DNA of 64,000 bases from Catenaria anguillulae PL171. Its lineage: Eukaryota; Blastocladiomycota; Blastocladiomycetes; Blastocladiales; Catenariaceae. Of the stretch, positions 10,882-22,733 are shown piece after piece; the stretch's first letter is position 1; each line of letters begins with the position of its first letter. The notes below the pieces were generated by a model. It did no database searches. It was given only the letters and a program-made list of their open reading frames with translations, and was not told the origin of the DNA. The stretch is from positions 310,001 through 374,000 of the forward strand of contig MCFL01000015.1 of the NCBI GenBank assembly GCA_002102555.1. The letters run 5' to 3'. The position numbers and the translations under genes are program-made.

Positions 10882-12414
10882 CTACATGTGGCTCGCACTA
10901 TGAAGCCGCTGGCTATCCGAAATACTCAACTTGTGCCACCCGCGCAACGCCGACATGGCCCACGCACGCGACCCTCTGACTGCCTGTGCGGATCCGCTGG
11001 GAGCAGCCCCAACCCCAACCCCGGTCCCGCTGGATGCCACCATGCCGCACGAAGCAGCCGCAGGCGTGGGTGGCGACATCATTTGATACGACGCGCTCAT
11101 GGCCAACGCCGACGACGGCCAATTGCCCACAGCATTCATGGCGGGCGCCGTCAGCGCCAACGGCGACGACGGCATGGGTGGCGTGACGCTGGCCGGAACA
11201 GCTGCGGGCGCATACGGCCGCCACATGGGCGGTGCGTCCGCAGGCGGCAGCACGGGACTCGTGGGTGCAAACCCGGTGCGGGGCGAATGTGCGGGCAATG
11301 CCAGGACACGGTCGAGTGTGGTCGTGTACTTGCCCACAAACTGTGCCGTCGCGTGACCCTGCGTGTCTTGATGGCGAATCGTCCATGAGGACGTGCTTGC
11401 AAGACTTGTGCGCGTTGCTGGCTGCACCACACTTAGCTCGTCCACCGCTTGATGACGCACGTGCCTCCAAGTCCTGGCCATCGCATTGGCAAACATGTGC
11501 ACGGCGTGCGACAACGGAACCACAACGGCACTCATGTCCACATGCAACAGCCTACTCGCATCGCCTGTGGGACTCTCGCGCACCGTGACTGAAAATGCGC
11601 CACGCCCGGGCACATGAACCATCCTGGGCGTTTGAATCATGTAGGCGCCATTGTGCATGTCAATGGGCGACGACGAGTATGGGCCCGTTTGCGAGTAGTC
11701 CACGAGCTTGTACCGGTCGACAATGGCCGCTGATGGCGATGACGACAAGGAGGCGCTGGCCGGGCTGAGGTCGAGTTTGAGGCTCCACCACACGGATGTT
11801 TCTGCCGGGTCCACTGTGATGGATGCCACATGAGACTCGAACGATGATGTTCGACCAGGTGCTGCTGGGACTGTCGCGTGCAGAGCAGGGGCAGTGAATG
11901 CAACGAGCCCGCGATTGGCGCAAACCGTTGCGACGCTCAACTGGATCGTGCCTACGGGCGGCGCCGTTGCTGCGTGACCCGATCCTAGGGCTGACACGAT
12001 GAGTGACCCTTGAAGCTGGTGTGCAGGTGATGCCAGCAGCCATCGGCCAAAGTAGTGGTTAACTGTTGCGCGCATGGCTTGCGAGACGGGAACGACTTGG
12101 GATGCCAGGTGCTGGATGGAGCAGTGGGCGAGGATTTGGGATTGGACAGCGGGTGGGAGTGAAAAGAAGCCGGAAGTGGACGACGGTGCACATGGTGGGT
12201 AGCGCGTTGGGGACAGAGTCAACGTTGGCTTTGTTGGCGCGGGAGAGGGAATGCGGCCAGCGTTTGGCGGTTCAGCTGCGTTTGTCTGTGTTGGCGATGT
12301 ACAGGGCGACTGGCTTCCCGTGCCATGCGGGCCGGCAGGCGATTGGACGAAGTGTGAATGCATGATGTTGAATGAATTTGCTATGTACGATTGGACGCGC
12401 GTGTGTGTGTGCAT
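10882..12414 (-). CDS. F-box-like protein of unknown target
   Basis: Intronless; 510 residues from 12414, or 493 from the second ATG at 12363. After a Ser/Pro-rich lead, residues about 78-122 (FFSLPPAVQSQILAHCS followed by SxxMRATVNHYFGRWLL) have the F-box pattern: Leu-Pro, an amphipathic helix, and a later aromatic/Trp helix. The middle (150-370) is a beta-rich hydrophobic domain I do not recognise, and the last 140 residues are Ala/Pro/Ser-rich. F-box proteins usually act as substrate receptors of SCF ubiquitin ligases through Skp1. No WD40, LRR or Kelch repeat is evident, so the substrate-binding mode is unknown. The F-box call is pattern-based and moderate. Confidence 0.5.
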   Translation of the reverse strand: MHTHTRVQSYIANSFNIMHSHFVQSPAGPHGTGSQSPCTSPTQTNAAEPPNAGRIPSPAPTKPTLTLSPTRYPPCAPSSTSGFFSLPPAVQSQILAHCSIQHLASQVVPVSQAMRATVNHYFGRWLLASPAHQLQGSLIVSALGSGHAATAPPVGTIQLSVATVCANRGLVAFTAPALHATVPAAPGRTSSFESHVASITVDPAETSVWWSLKLDLSPASASLSSSPSAAIVDRYKLVDYSQTGPYSSSPIDMHNGAYMIQTPRMVHVPGRGAFSVTVRESPTGDASRLLHVDMSAVVVPLSHAVHMFANAMARTWRHVRHQAVDELSVVQPATRTSLASTSSWTIRHQDTQGHATAQFVGKYTTTLDRVLALPAHSPRTGFAPTSPVLPPADAPPMWRPYAPAAVPASVTPPMPSSPLALTAPAMNAVGNWPSSALAMSASYQMMSPPTPAAASCGMVASSGTGVGVGAAPSGSAQAVRGSRAWAMSALRGWHKLSISDSQRLHSASHM

Positions 12415-13792
12415 GCATACACGGGTCAGAACTGACGAGGGGCTGGCGAGTACTTGTACTGCTACTTGTCAGAAGCAGGGAAAAGTGTCACGTACCAGTC
12501 AGCGTTGCTTGATTGCGCGCGGAATCGAGTCGAAGACAATGATGAGTAGAAATAGGAAGTCCCAACAAGGACTGGAAATGTGGATGGGTTGAAGACGGGG
12601 GTGGTCCCTTGAAGATAGGAGAGACTGTATTGGGAAGATATGGACAGACGGAGATGCGATTGGGATGAGGGGATGCAGGATGAGAGCAAGTCAAAACTGA
12701 GGTCGAAGAGCGAGGAAGGCGGCGGCGGCACCGGGGCTCTTTTGACTGGCAAGTGAACCAACCTGCCCACGGTAGGTGGTGAAAGTTGGAGCATGCACTT
12801 TGCGCTGACAGCAGCCGTCGTCGATGAATGACGGTGCTAGGCGACGAGGTTGGATGATGCTTTGCAATTGCGGAGACAAGGGACGATGCCGTGCGAACGG
12901 GGCGGAGGAGGCGTTGGGTGGGCAGGGCAGGGTGGTGAAAGGATAAAGAACGAGGGCAGAGGTCATCCAAGTTGAGCATAAGGAATGAACGATGGCCAGA
13001 ACATGGCAAATCGAATGGGAAGGGGAGGCGGGAGCTCGGCAGGTATATGCAGTTTGCAGAGGATGGAGCGAATCCGCGGGCGATTCATCTTGCGGGCGAT
13101 GGCTCTGTCCACAGCTTAGGGCTCTTGGATGTCGACATGATGATCGCCGGAGGTTGGCGGCGCCTGGTGAGATGGCGTCCCCCACTGCAGCTGGTCGGAA
13201 GGTGCCCCGAGTTAGGACGAATGTTTGACGGTGAGGCTTGACTTTCGATCAATTGCAGCGTCGGGATGGGAAGGGATTTCATTGTGTTGCTGGTACTCAA
13301 GTTGCATTGGCGGGGATTCACCATGAATGGGCGCGTGGTTAGAGTTGATGTTGAGAAGAGGTGTTTTGGAAGGGATTTGCGAACGTGAGAACGGTGTGAA
13401 CGCGTTCGAGTGCTTCGACGCGATCTGACTCATGCTGACGCGGATCACGCTTCCAGAACGGCCATCGAAGACACCGTCGAAGACGTCTCGAAGGCGAAGA
13501 ACCAACAACACCATGGTCCGTCGATCCGACCTGCGTCTCGTCCAGGAGACAGGAGAGACGGATGGATTGATTGATCGCACCTGCGCAGCCCAGGCGAGAT
13601 TGGACATGAGCAGATCCATACCTCGACACGATTGATGGATCCATGCATTCCATGCATACTGCAATGCACGCCGAATGAAGCTTTAGCACTTGACTTCAAT
13701 TTGTCTGCCGCCTGCGATTGCAATCTCTGGCAGTCCATCCACTCTCCCAACCACCACTTTCCTTTCCTCGCTCTCAAGTCAAGTGTTCAACA
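12415..13792. other. divergent promoter region between the F-box-like gene and MCM5
   Basis: About 1.4 kb with no supported gene. Contains an ACGCGT hexamer at 13400 (listed separately). Confidence 0.5.
13400..13405. promoter_or_regulatory. candidate MluI cell-cycle box (ACGCGT) upstream of MCM5
   Basis: Perfect palindromic ACGCGT about 390 bp before the MCM5 start. In yeasts MBF binds this element at G1/S genes, including replication genes. A six-base match in 1.4 kb is expected by chance about one time in three, so the evidence is weak. Confidence 0.25.
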
Positions 13793-16279
13793 ATGGCTGC
13801 CGCTTTCGGATGGGACCAAGGCGCCGTCTTCTCGACCGCCGTCACCCTTGGCGGACCCAACGCAGGCAACGGCAGCGGCAGCGCCGACGGCGGCGATGAC
13901 TACCAGGCCATCCAGTCGCTCTTCTTTGACTTTTTGCAGCAGTTCCACATCAATCACACGTTTGTATACCGCGAGCAGCTGCACCAGAACTTGGCCATGC
14001 GCAAGTACTTTGTCGACGTGTCGGTCCAGCACTTGGCCGTCCACAACCCGGACTTGGCCGATCGCCTCAAGCGGGCGCCCCAGGAGATGCTGCCTTTGGT
14101 ACGTACGCTCATCTTGCCTGCTCCAAGGTGATCGATGTGACTTCTGACACATGGGCTCATTGGCAGTTTGAAATCGCAGCTCAGCGGAGTGCAAAAAAGA
14201 TCCTTTACCCAAACCCATCGGTTGACGACTCCAAAGTGCCCCTCATCCAAGTAACGCTCAACTCGACCGACGCCATCACTCCGATCCGCAACCTCAATGT
14301 ATGTTCCAAACATCCTGTTGGTCCACATGCAGCGGCGACAGCATGCATCATCTCACCCCTTTTAAACCTATGATTAGGCAACCATGGTCGGCCGCCTCGT
14401 CCGCCTCACAGGCATCGTGATTGGCGCGTCGACCTTGTCCGCCAAAGCCACCTCGGTCCACATCATGTGCCGCAACTGCCGGTTTGTGAAAACGCTCCCA
14501 GTGACATCGGGCTTCTCGGGGATCCAAATGCCGCGCGCGTGCGACGGGCCGCCGACCCCGGGCGCCCCCAAAGATTGCCCCATGGACCCCTTTATCATTG
14601 TGCACGACAAGTGCACATTTGTGGACCAGCAAACCATCAAGCTGCAAGAAGCGCCCGACGTGGTGCCCGTGGGCGAACTGCCACGCCACATGGTCTTGTC
14701 TGCGGACCGGTCGCTTGTGAACCGCGTCATGCCCGGGACGCGTGCGTCCATTGTGGGCGTGTACTCGGTGGTGACGCACAAGGAAGGCGGAAAGGCAAAG
14801 GATCGTGCTAGGGGCGCCGTGGCGTTGCGCACGGCGTACCTAAGGGTCGTTGGGTTGACGGTGCATCAAGACCAGGTCGGATCACGCACGGGTGGCTCGG
14901 GCCAGGGCGGGCCAGTGTTTACGGCGGAGGAAGAGGACGAGTTTGCGGCGATTGCGCGCCGGCCGGATTTGATCAATGAGTTTGCAAACTCGATTGCGCC
15001 GTCCATTTTCGGCCACGAGGATGTCAAGCGCGCCGTGGCGTGCTTGCTGTTTGGCGGGACAAAGAAGCGGCTCGTCGATGGCATGCGGCTGAGGGGCGAC
15101 ATCAACGTGCTATTGCTGGGTGATCCTGGTGTGGCCAAATCGCAGTTGCTCAAGTTTGTCGAACGTGTTGCTCCCATTGCCGTGTACACGTCCGGTAAAG
15201 GCTCGTCTGCCGCGGGTCTGACGGCATCCGTGATCCGCGACCCCGGATCGCGCGAATTCTACCTCGAGGGCGGCGCCATGGTGTTGGCCGACGGCGGCGT
15301 TGTGTGCATTGACGAGTTTGACAAGATGCGCGATGAGGACCGGGTTGCAATTCACGAGGCCATGGAGCAGCAGACCATTTCCATTGCCAAGGCAGGTATC
15401 ACCACCATGCTCAACTCGAGGACGAGTGTGCTTGCTGCGGCCAACCCCGTGTTTGGTCGGTACGACGATCTCAAGACGGCTGGCGAGAACATTGATTTTC
15501 AGAGCACCATCTTGTCGCGTTTCGACATGATCTTTATTCTCAAGGATGCGCATAATGAGGCGGCCGATATGCGCATTGCAAAGCACGTCATGGGGATTCA
15601 TCGAGAGGGCATGGGTGTTGGGAATCGGGGCGGGCAGGCTGGCGCGGCAGGTGCGGCGGTCGATTTCGACGTCAACACCATGCGCAGGTACATTACGTAT
15701 GCACGCAGTCGGTGTGCACCGCGATTGGATCAGGAGGCTGCAAGCGAGTTGAGCTCGTACTTTGTACGGATTCGTGCAGAGGTCAGGATGCAAGAAGAGA
15801 AGACGGGCAGTCGTGCGGCTGTTCCCATCACCGTTCGGTACATCTGTTTCCTTTCTTTTTTCGCTTTTTGTCTCGCGCATGCTCACCTCCTTCCCGTTAA
15901 CCACCACAGTCAACTCGAAGCCATTGTCCGTATCTCGGAATCCCTCGCCAAAATGACTCTCTCGCCGACTGTCCAAGTCACACACGTCCACCAAGCCATC
16001 CGCTTGTTCCAGCTGTCAACCATGAACGCGGTCGAGTCTGGCCATACGGTCGACGACATGGCCAAGGATGACTTGCGCAAGGAGATCCGCCAGGTCGAGG
16101 ACGAGATTATGCAGCGACTGCCCATTGGGTCGCAGACCACGGTGGCCTCGTTGACGGCAGAGTACGCGGCGCGTGGGCTGAGTGAGGCGGCAGTGCATCG
16201 TGCAGTCAGGATATTGGTCGATCGTGGCACGTTGCAATTCAGGCATCAGAGGCGGTCCGTGTTTCGGTGTGGAGCATGA
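13793..16279 (+). CDS. MCM5: DNA replication licensing factor Mcm5
   Basis: Model: join(13793..14098, 14167..14298, 14378..15837, 15910..16279), 755 residues, usual for the family. It is one of six subunits of the MCM2-7 replicative helicase loaded at origins in G1. Visible features: N-terminal OB/zinc region (MCRNC... then CPMDPF and DKCTF), MCM-type Walker A GDPGVAKS at about 394-401, Walker [11 protein letters not shown] at about 455, and the arginine-finger motif SRFD at about 525. The junction [17 protein letters not shown] matches the Mcm5 N-terminal beta strand. The C-terminal winged helix is intact ([21 protein letters not shown]). The first intron begins GTACGT and the last GTACAT. 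No anomalies. Confidence 0.96.
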
Positions 16280-16760
16280 TGTTGTCAGGCCAGTTGTGCT
16301 GTGTGCAGTTTTTTTTTGTTTGCGTAATTGCTCGTTTCATACCAGTCTGATTTTGCATGTAATTGCTCTGTCGATGTATTTTTTTCTTTTTGCCTTTCAT
16401 CCGCCGAAGCAACAGATGCTGCGCAACAATAACGTTGGCGAGTAACAGTGAATGTCAACGATATGATCGCCGTTCAAACTTGTTCTGATGAGAACAACAT
16501 GTTCGCATGTTATGTATGGCGTGCAAGGCGATGTATGTAGTGGTCTTCTTCGATGCTCGCCAGTAAACTTGCGATCGGAATAAAATTGAACCAAAGGCAA
16601 AACGGTGTGTGCAACAAAAGAAATACTTGACAAAGAAGCCTGGGCAGTTGCCGAGCACTTCTAGTAAATCGCATCAGCTCTCCGCACTCTCCTCAACAGG
16701 AGAAAGAGAATCCCTAACCTCTCCACATGAATGGCATTTCAACCATAACATCCGGCAGCC
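16280..16760. other. intergenic: MCM5 3' flank and KUP/HAK promoter
   Basis: T-rich tracts near 16310-16390 suit 3'-end formation for MCM5. No gene seen. Confidence 0.5.
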
Positions 16761-19700
16761 ATGTCCTCTTCAAGTGAGCAGCCGCTGACGCAGCCTCTGC
16801 CCGAGAAAACTCAAATCATATCGACCAGGTCCTCGTCTGCACCTGAAGAGACGCGTGCACGAAGCAATGATGCAGTCAACTCGAAAAGTGCCACAGCACG
16901 TACCTCGTCCATCGCAAGTGGTGGATCAGAGAAGGGAGCGTCGGCGCCGGATACATCAACAGTCGTCGGTGCCGTCCTCGTCGCAACAGGCAGTACGAGC
17001 ACCCAAGACTTCCATCAGCAGCCACACGCATCCACGAGTCCTGCGGTCAAGGGCAGCACATTGGGGAGGAGTAGTGGTGTCAAATCGGATGCTGCGCTCA
17101 ACGCCTCTGACGTGTCGTCGCCGCCCAATTCCACCACGAATGGTGGTGGCGGTGCAGCGAGTAATCAGTCTGCGCGTGCCGCGCTCCACCCGAGCCCTCT
17201 GTCACAACCAGTCGGACGCGATGCGGACGGTGGGAGCACTCAATCAATCGTCGCGCCGCTTACGACCGAGGGCGCATCGCAAGGCGCTGCGCCTGCCGCA
17301 CCGCGGCCCACGTCGACGCTATCGCGAATTCGCGCAGCAACTGGCCCACCAGCACCAAGTCCGTTGCTACTCGCGGCCGCACGAAACCGCGCTGCCGCTT
17401 TGGCAACGTCTGCAATGTCACCAATGACGCCCTCGGCGGCCGCCAAGTTACCATCAAGCAACTCGCCATCGGCACTGTCTGACGGGTCATATCAGCTCCC
17501 ACGTACGGAAACTGCAAGTACGTCGACATTGATGCGGATGCTGCCAAGCGGCCTGAACCGCAAGCGATCCGCCTCGGGAAGTTCCATCGCATCTGCCATG
17601 CGCAAGCGAACCGCCTCGGCAGCCTCCAGTTTGCAGCAACCTGGGTCACCCAGCTCGCAGTCCCAGTCGTATTTGACCATGGCAAAGCAGCAGACGGAAA
17701 AGGCCGAGGAGGCAGAGAGCAAAGGGGGAAGAAAGGGCAGGCGCATGTCGTTGGGTGCCGCGTTGATGATGCCTCCGCCGCCTCGTGTCAATGACAAGTG
17801 TGTTTCGGCAATTACGCCCCAAAAAATGCCAGTTCCTGTCTGTTCTTTCTGACTGATACGCATTCATGTCTCCAGTATGGACGTCAAGACATTGATCAAG
17901 TTTACAGTCTCTGCATTGGGAATCCTCTATGGCGACGTCGCAACGTGCGCGCATATCCCCAAGTCTCTTTACCTGCACCGTGCCATCTAACTCTGACAAT
18001 CATGATGTGCAACTTGTCATTGGCGCAGGGGACCGATGTTCATCTTCAAGTCGGCCATGAGAGACTCGTCACCAGCAACGCTGCGATTGGATGTATTTGG
18101 ATGCCTCTCCTTTATCACCTGGACGACCATCTTGCTTGGAGTTTTCAAGTATTGCTTGATCATTTTGCACGCAGACAACAACGGTGAAGGAGGACAACTA
18201 GCTCTTCTTTCTCTGATTCCGCAGCCGGATGACGATGCTTGCCCACCATGGCTCGCGAGAAACTACAAGAAGGTGTTTTACTTGGCCCTCATCGGAACTG
18301 CCTTCCTCTTGTCAGATGGGGTATGATTCCACAACGGTAAACCTTCTCTGGCTGAATTGTGCTAATGTCACATTGGTCGAATAGTTGGTCGGCCCAGCAC
18401 TGGCAATGCTTGCGGCTCTTGAGGGCTTCCGTGTTGCAGAGGTCGAATATCCAGCGGCCTTTGCTGGATTCCCAGTCGAGAGCTGGCGTGTACCCGTCAC
18501 ATGCGCGCTTCTTGCACCGTTGTTTTATGTCCAACGATATGGTCTCGGTCGCATCACAGCAGTATTTCCGGCGCTCATGACCGTTTGGTTTGGCTCCATG
18601 GCTATCGGCGGTGCATACAACATTTACCTCAACCCATCTGTCCTCGCCGCCTTGAATCCTGCCGAAATGTTTGTCTTCATCGCCAGGCGCGGGTTTGGCG
18701 CCACCATGAACATGCTGTCCAACGTGATGCTGGTCGCCAGTGGGCTCGAGTTTCTCTATGCGGATTTGGGCGTCTTTCGGCGAAAACCAATTCTCTTGTC
18801 GTTTACGCTGGTTTGCGTTCCGGCAACGCTCCTCAATTACTTTGGGCAAGCCGCGTTCTTGCTCGATGCCAATCCAACGAGCACTCCCGCATTGCACAGG
18901 TTGACTGCCAACCTGTTTTTTGATTCATTCCCATCGTGGTCTATTTGGCCGTTGGTGCTCATGGGTTGCATAGTGTCGGCAGCCGGATCACAGTCGGCCA
19001 TCAGTGGTTGCTTTGCGTTGCTTGGTTCGTTCAGTGGTGCTGCGATCCCAGCACATTCGGTGTCTCACTCACGCCCTCGTGTTCCCACGCTGTAAACAGA
19101 CCAAGCAATCTCGCTCCGCGCCGTTCCAACTATCGAATCGATTCACGTCGTTGGCTATGGTGGACACGGCACATTCTACGTGCCTGTGTTCTGTTTCATT
19201 CTCTTTGTCGGCGGCCTCCTCCTAGCCGCCATCACGCAAGACTCGGAAATCCTCTCTTCCACGGTGGGCGTCTGCGTCGCCGGCGCGATGCTAATATCGT
19301 CCATCCTCCTGATGATTGTCATGAAAGTCAAATGGAACTTTCCTCGGTGGAAGCTCGCCGCGTACTCTGTGGTCTTGGTGCTCGACATCATGCTCTTCTT
19401 GTCCAGCATGGCTAAGCTTGCCGAGCTCGCATGGGTCACGCTCATCTTTTCGATTGCAATTGTGTACATCATGTTTGTTTATGTGCACACTTGGGAGGAT
19501 ATCAACAAGGCGCTCGACGATCGGCTGTGGACTTTGACACAAGTGCGGCAGCACATCCGACAGCACTCGCAGCGCGTCAAAGGTCTTGGTGTTTTTGTGG
19601 CATGCACCGACGAGGAGGTGCCGCATGTCCTCACTGTGCTGGCGTCGCGGCTTCCCGCCCTGCCCGAGGACATTGTGCTCTTGACGGTCCAATGCATGAA

Positions 19701-20046
19701 GGGCCTGCCGTTTGTTGCCGAGGAGGACCGCGTAATCGTGCGCGCCGTTGACCCGTCCATGGGCGTTTACCGCATTCTCATTTCCTACGGGTTTGCTGAG
19801 CGGTCGGCGGACGTGGTGCAAGCGCTGGCAAAAGCCAAAAAGCGTGGACTCAAGGTGAAAAATGAAGACAACGTCACATACTACGTGTCGCGATACTCGG
19901 TGCGGACAAAGCGGGAGCATCCGTTCTATCGCCGGTGGCAGTACAAGTTGTACGAGGCACTCAGTCGCAACACAAACAATCAGGTGGATGCACTCGGATT
20001 GCCCGTTGATAAGGTGGTGGAGGTTTCAAACGTTTTGATTTTGTAG
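16761..20046 (+). CDS. KUP/HAK-family potassium transporter with long disordered N-terminus
   Basis: Model: join(16761..17797, 17876..17944, 18029..18320, 18385..19024, 19100..20046), 994 residues; phases agree at every junction. Residues 1-345 are Ser/Ala/Thr-rich and disordered, a long extension for this family. The transporter begins with TM1 (KFTVSALGILYGDVAT), followed by GPMFIFKS, then FLLSDG|LVGPALAMLAALEGF, and continues through about 12 hydrophobic segments to QAISLRAVPTI. A cytosolic C-terminal KUP domain (RVKGLGVFVACTDEEVPHVL) follows. KUP/HAK proteins are high-affinity K+-H+ symporters of the plasma membrane. Compared with the remembered consensus (GDIGTSPLY; YGDGVITPA), the pore-lining motifs are altered (GDVATGPMF; SDGLVGPAL), while the acidic residues remain. 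Ion specificity therefore may differ. Confidence 0.88.
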
Positions 20047-20169
20047 TCACTTTCCCTGATACACAGTGCATGGTTGCTTGTTGCGAGGAGGTTCTGACGG
20101 CAAATGGTATGGTGTTCTGATTTACAATAAGACGATAGTGTACAATGACCGTGCGCACGAGAAATGCAC

Positions 20170-22398
20170 TCACCGGCGCTGCTTCTTGGACTGGGGCTGA
20201 TACGCCGCAAACCGCTCTTGCTGCATCTGCTCCTCGGTCTTTGCAGCAGCCTTGCCCGAGCGCCGCTCGGCTGCTTCCTGCTCGGCCTTGCGCTTCTTCT
20301 CGGCCACCTTCTTGCGAAACTCGTTGACACGGTACTTTTTGGACAAGGTCTTGATGTCGTGCTCCTCCTTCTCTGGCGGCCGGAACGGGGCAATCTTCTT
20401 GAGCGACACGAATTGATTGAGGTCGGCATCGTCGGCTTCCAAAATGTCCTCAACGGACAAGCCGTAATCGGCGGCCTGGACCTCACGGTACCGGAATCGA
20501 ACGGGCATGCCACCGACAATGTCCTCGTAATCGAGCTTGTACAGTTGGTCAAGCTCGTCGGCCATGGCAGCTTGCTCCTCGGCAGACAGCTTGGCCTTGG
20601 CCTTGCCCTTGGCCGCGGGCACGGGTGCGGATGCCGCCTTGGCGGGGATGGGCTCGACAAAGTCCACGTCCATGGCATCTGCGTCGGGCACCTCAATAAA
20701 GTCCTCCTCATCCTCATCCTGCCGCTTCTTCTTCTTCTTTTTCTTCTTCTTGGATTCGCCCTCTTGCTCCAACTCCGGGTGACTTGGTGGCTCAACGAGG
20801 GCAGATTCTGGCAATCCCATATCCTCGTCACCGACAATGTCACCAATATCAATGTCATCGGCCCACTCTGGCTTCTCGACATCCTCGGCTTGATAGTAAT
20901 CGTCGTCAAACACGCTGCCCATCTTTTGATCCCACGCATCCGGGTCAAACTCGGCCTCGAGGTCCACCTCGTCAAACCCGACCTGCTCGTTACCCGTGAT
21001 TTCGGCAATCTCGCGCAGCTTCGTCATGATTTCGTCGCGCTTGAGGTTCTTGAGGCGCTTGAGCTCCTCCTGCTTCTGCAACTTCTCGGCTTCCTTGCGT
21101 GCCTTCTTGGCCTCGCGCTGCCGCTTGCGCTTGTCGTCCTTGCGGCGGGCCGACTCGGGCACATCACGCGCGTGCGTCTTGATGGTCACGTCGCCCTCAA
21201 TGGCATTGGCCTCCTCGAACCGGAAGTTGTACTTTGCCTCAAACCCGGCCATCTCGTCAAGCATTTCTTCGTCCTGGTCCAAATCGTCGACCGTATCGGC
21301 CGGATGCGCCTCGTCGCCGTCCCACAGGCGAGCAGCACCAGACTGCTTGTCCTCCTTTTCGATCCACCCGCGGTTGAGAATATAATCCATGAGAAATTGC
21401 TCGTTTTGGTCGTCGTCGCCGCCCTTACCGTCCTTTTGCGCATCGGGTACGGCAAACACGTCTTGGCCACCGGCCGCGGCCACCGACTCGAGAAGGAACT
21501 TTTTGTAGTCCTCCTCCTCCTTGGCCAGCATTTCGTCCGTCTTTTCAACGCTCGTGAACAAATTGTCCGCATCGTCGTCGTCGTCGCCGCCAAAGGCAAC
21601 CGACTTGAACTCGTTCTTGAGCTGCTCTTGCTGCTCAACGTGCGTCAATTCGCGGAGTTTTGCGAGCTCCTCTTCGCCCGCCGCGGCAACGTCAACAATG
21701 CCCTTGAGGACTTGCTCACGCTCGAGGTCCTTGAGCGTGACTTTTTTGGTGCGAGACTGTGATGTTTGGTCAGGTTTGCAGTGTCAGATGAGTCGTTTGC
21801 CGAGACCTGTGGTGGAAACAAACAAACCTTGAGTTCTTGCTGCTTGCGCTTCCACTCTGCTTGCGCCGTCTCTAATGCCTCCTCTGGTGGTACAAGAAAA
21901 TGTGAGCACTCTAACCAATGTGAAGTGCAACTGCAAATGCCAGGGCAAAACATACCAGAAAAGAAGGCCGACTCGGACTGGTACACTTTGGGATCCTTTT
22001 TCCGAATCAACGCAATCGTCTTGAGAATCTGCGCATCGACCTCGGGCGTCACCAATTCGCCCACCTCGTCCTCCTCCTCACTTTCCGAATCGTCCTCGGA
22101 ATCCGACAGGAGCTCGGCATCATCGTCAATCAAGTCGTTGACATCCACGTCGCGGCCGTACTTGCGGCGCAGCTTTTCAAACTTGCTGGCCTTGTTCTTG
22201 TCGAGACCCTTGTACTTGTCCTGCACTAAAGCGTGATCGATTGGCACGTGAGTTGTGCGACGTTGAACGGGTGAAGCACAAGCAGGGACGCTGCGTACAC
22301 CGTCCAAGCTCTTCCTTCTTTTTCTTTTGCTCGTAATTCTCGGCAAACTTGCTGTTGATGGTCAGCTGCACTTCGTCGTCGTCGGCAAACAGTGACAT
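20170..22398 (-). CDS. KRI1: Kri1, nucleolar 40S ribosome-biogenesis factor
   Basis: Model: complement(join(20170..21756, 21828..21883, 21956..22225, 22299..22398)), 670 residues. Kri1 binds Krr1 and acts in small-subunit processome pre-rRNA processing in the nucleolus. Family marks: MSLFADDDEVQLTINSKFA start, acidic DDDAELLSDSEDDSE tract, EEEDYKKFLLESVAAA, lysine-rich KKKKKKKKK nuclear-localisation-like tract, and the C-terminal signature LDYEDIVGGMPVRFRYREV with YGLSVEDILEADDADLN. The C-terminus is convergent with the KUP/HAK gene, with 123 bp between stops. The antisense strand carries a long open frame caused only by codon bias. Confidence 0.93.
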
Positions 22399-22733
22399 TT
22401 TCAGCCGTTCGATGGATTGATTGGGGCGTTGGTTGGGACGGAGGTTGTGGTTGGCACTCGGCTAATTATTACGGATACTTCATGGATTGCAATGCATGGA
22501 TGACAAATGTGCCGTACTGCGATATGTTCCAGCATTTACCAATGCTCGCGGCCCAGCTTGCCAACTAACGTAGATAGGCAGAGAAGGTCTGGGAATGTGC
22601 GAGCAGTCTGACGCGTGCATTCACATATGCTCTCACGTGACTGGTAACCAGTGCACCCATGCCATTCAGTCATCCAGTCGTGAGAGATCCATTCTTCAAT
22701 AGTAAACAAACGATAAAAAACAAGCAGAAACAT
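22399..22733. other. intergenic between IFT56 stop and KRI1 start
   Basis: 335 bp containing the KRI1 promoter and IFT56 3' end, both on the - strand. Nothing else seen. Confidence 0.5.

Noticed and set aside
20164-21762. 532-codon open frame on the + strand, Leu-rich and membrane-like
   Set aside because: It is exactly antisense to KRI1; the Leu/Val content is the mirror of Lys/Glu/Asp codons there. KRI1 is supported by family motifs and phased introns.
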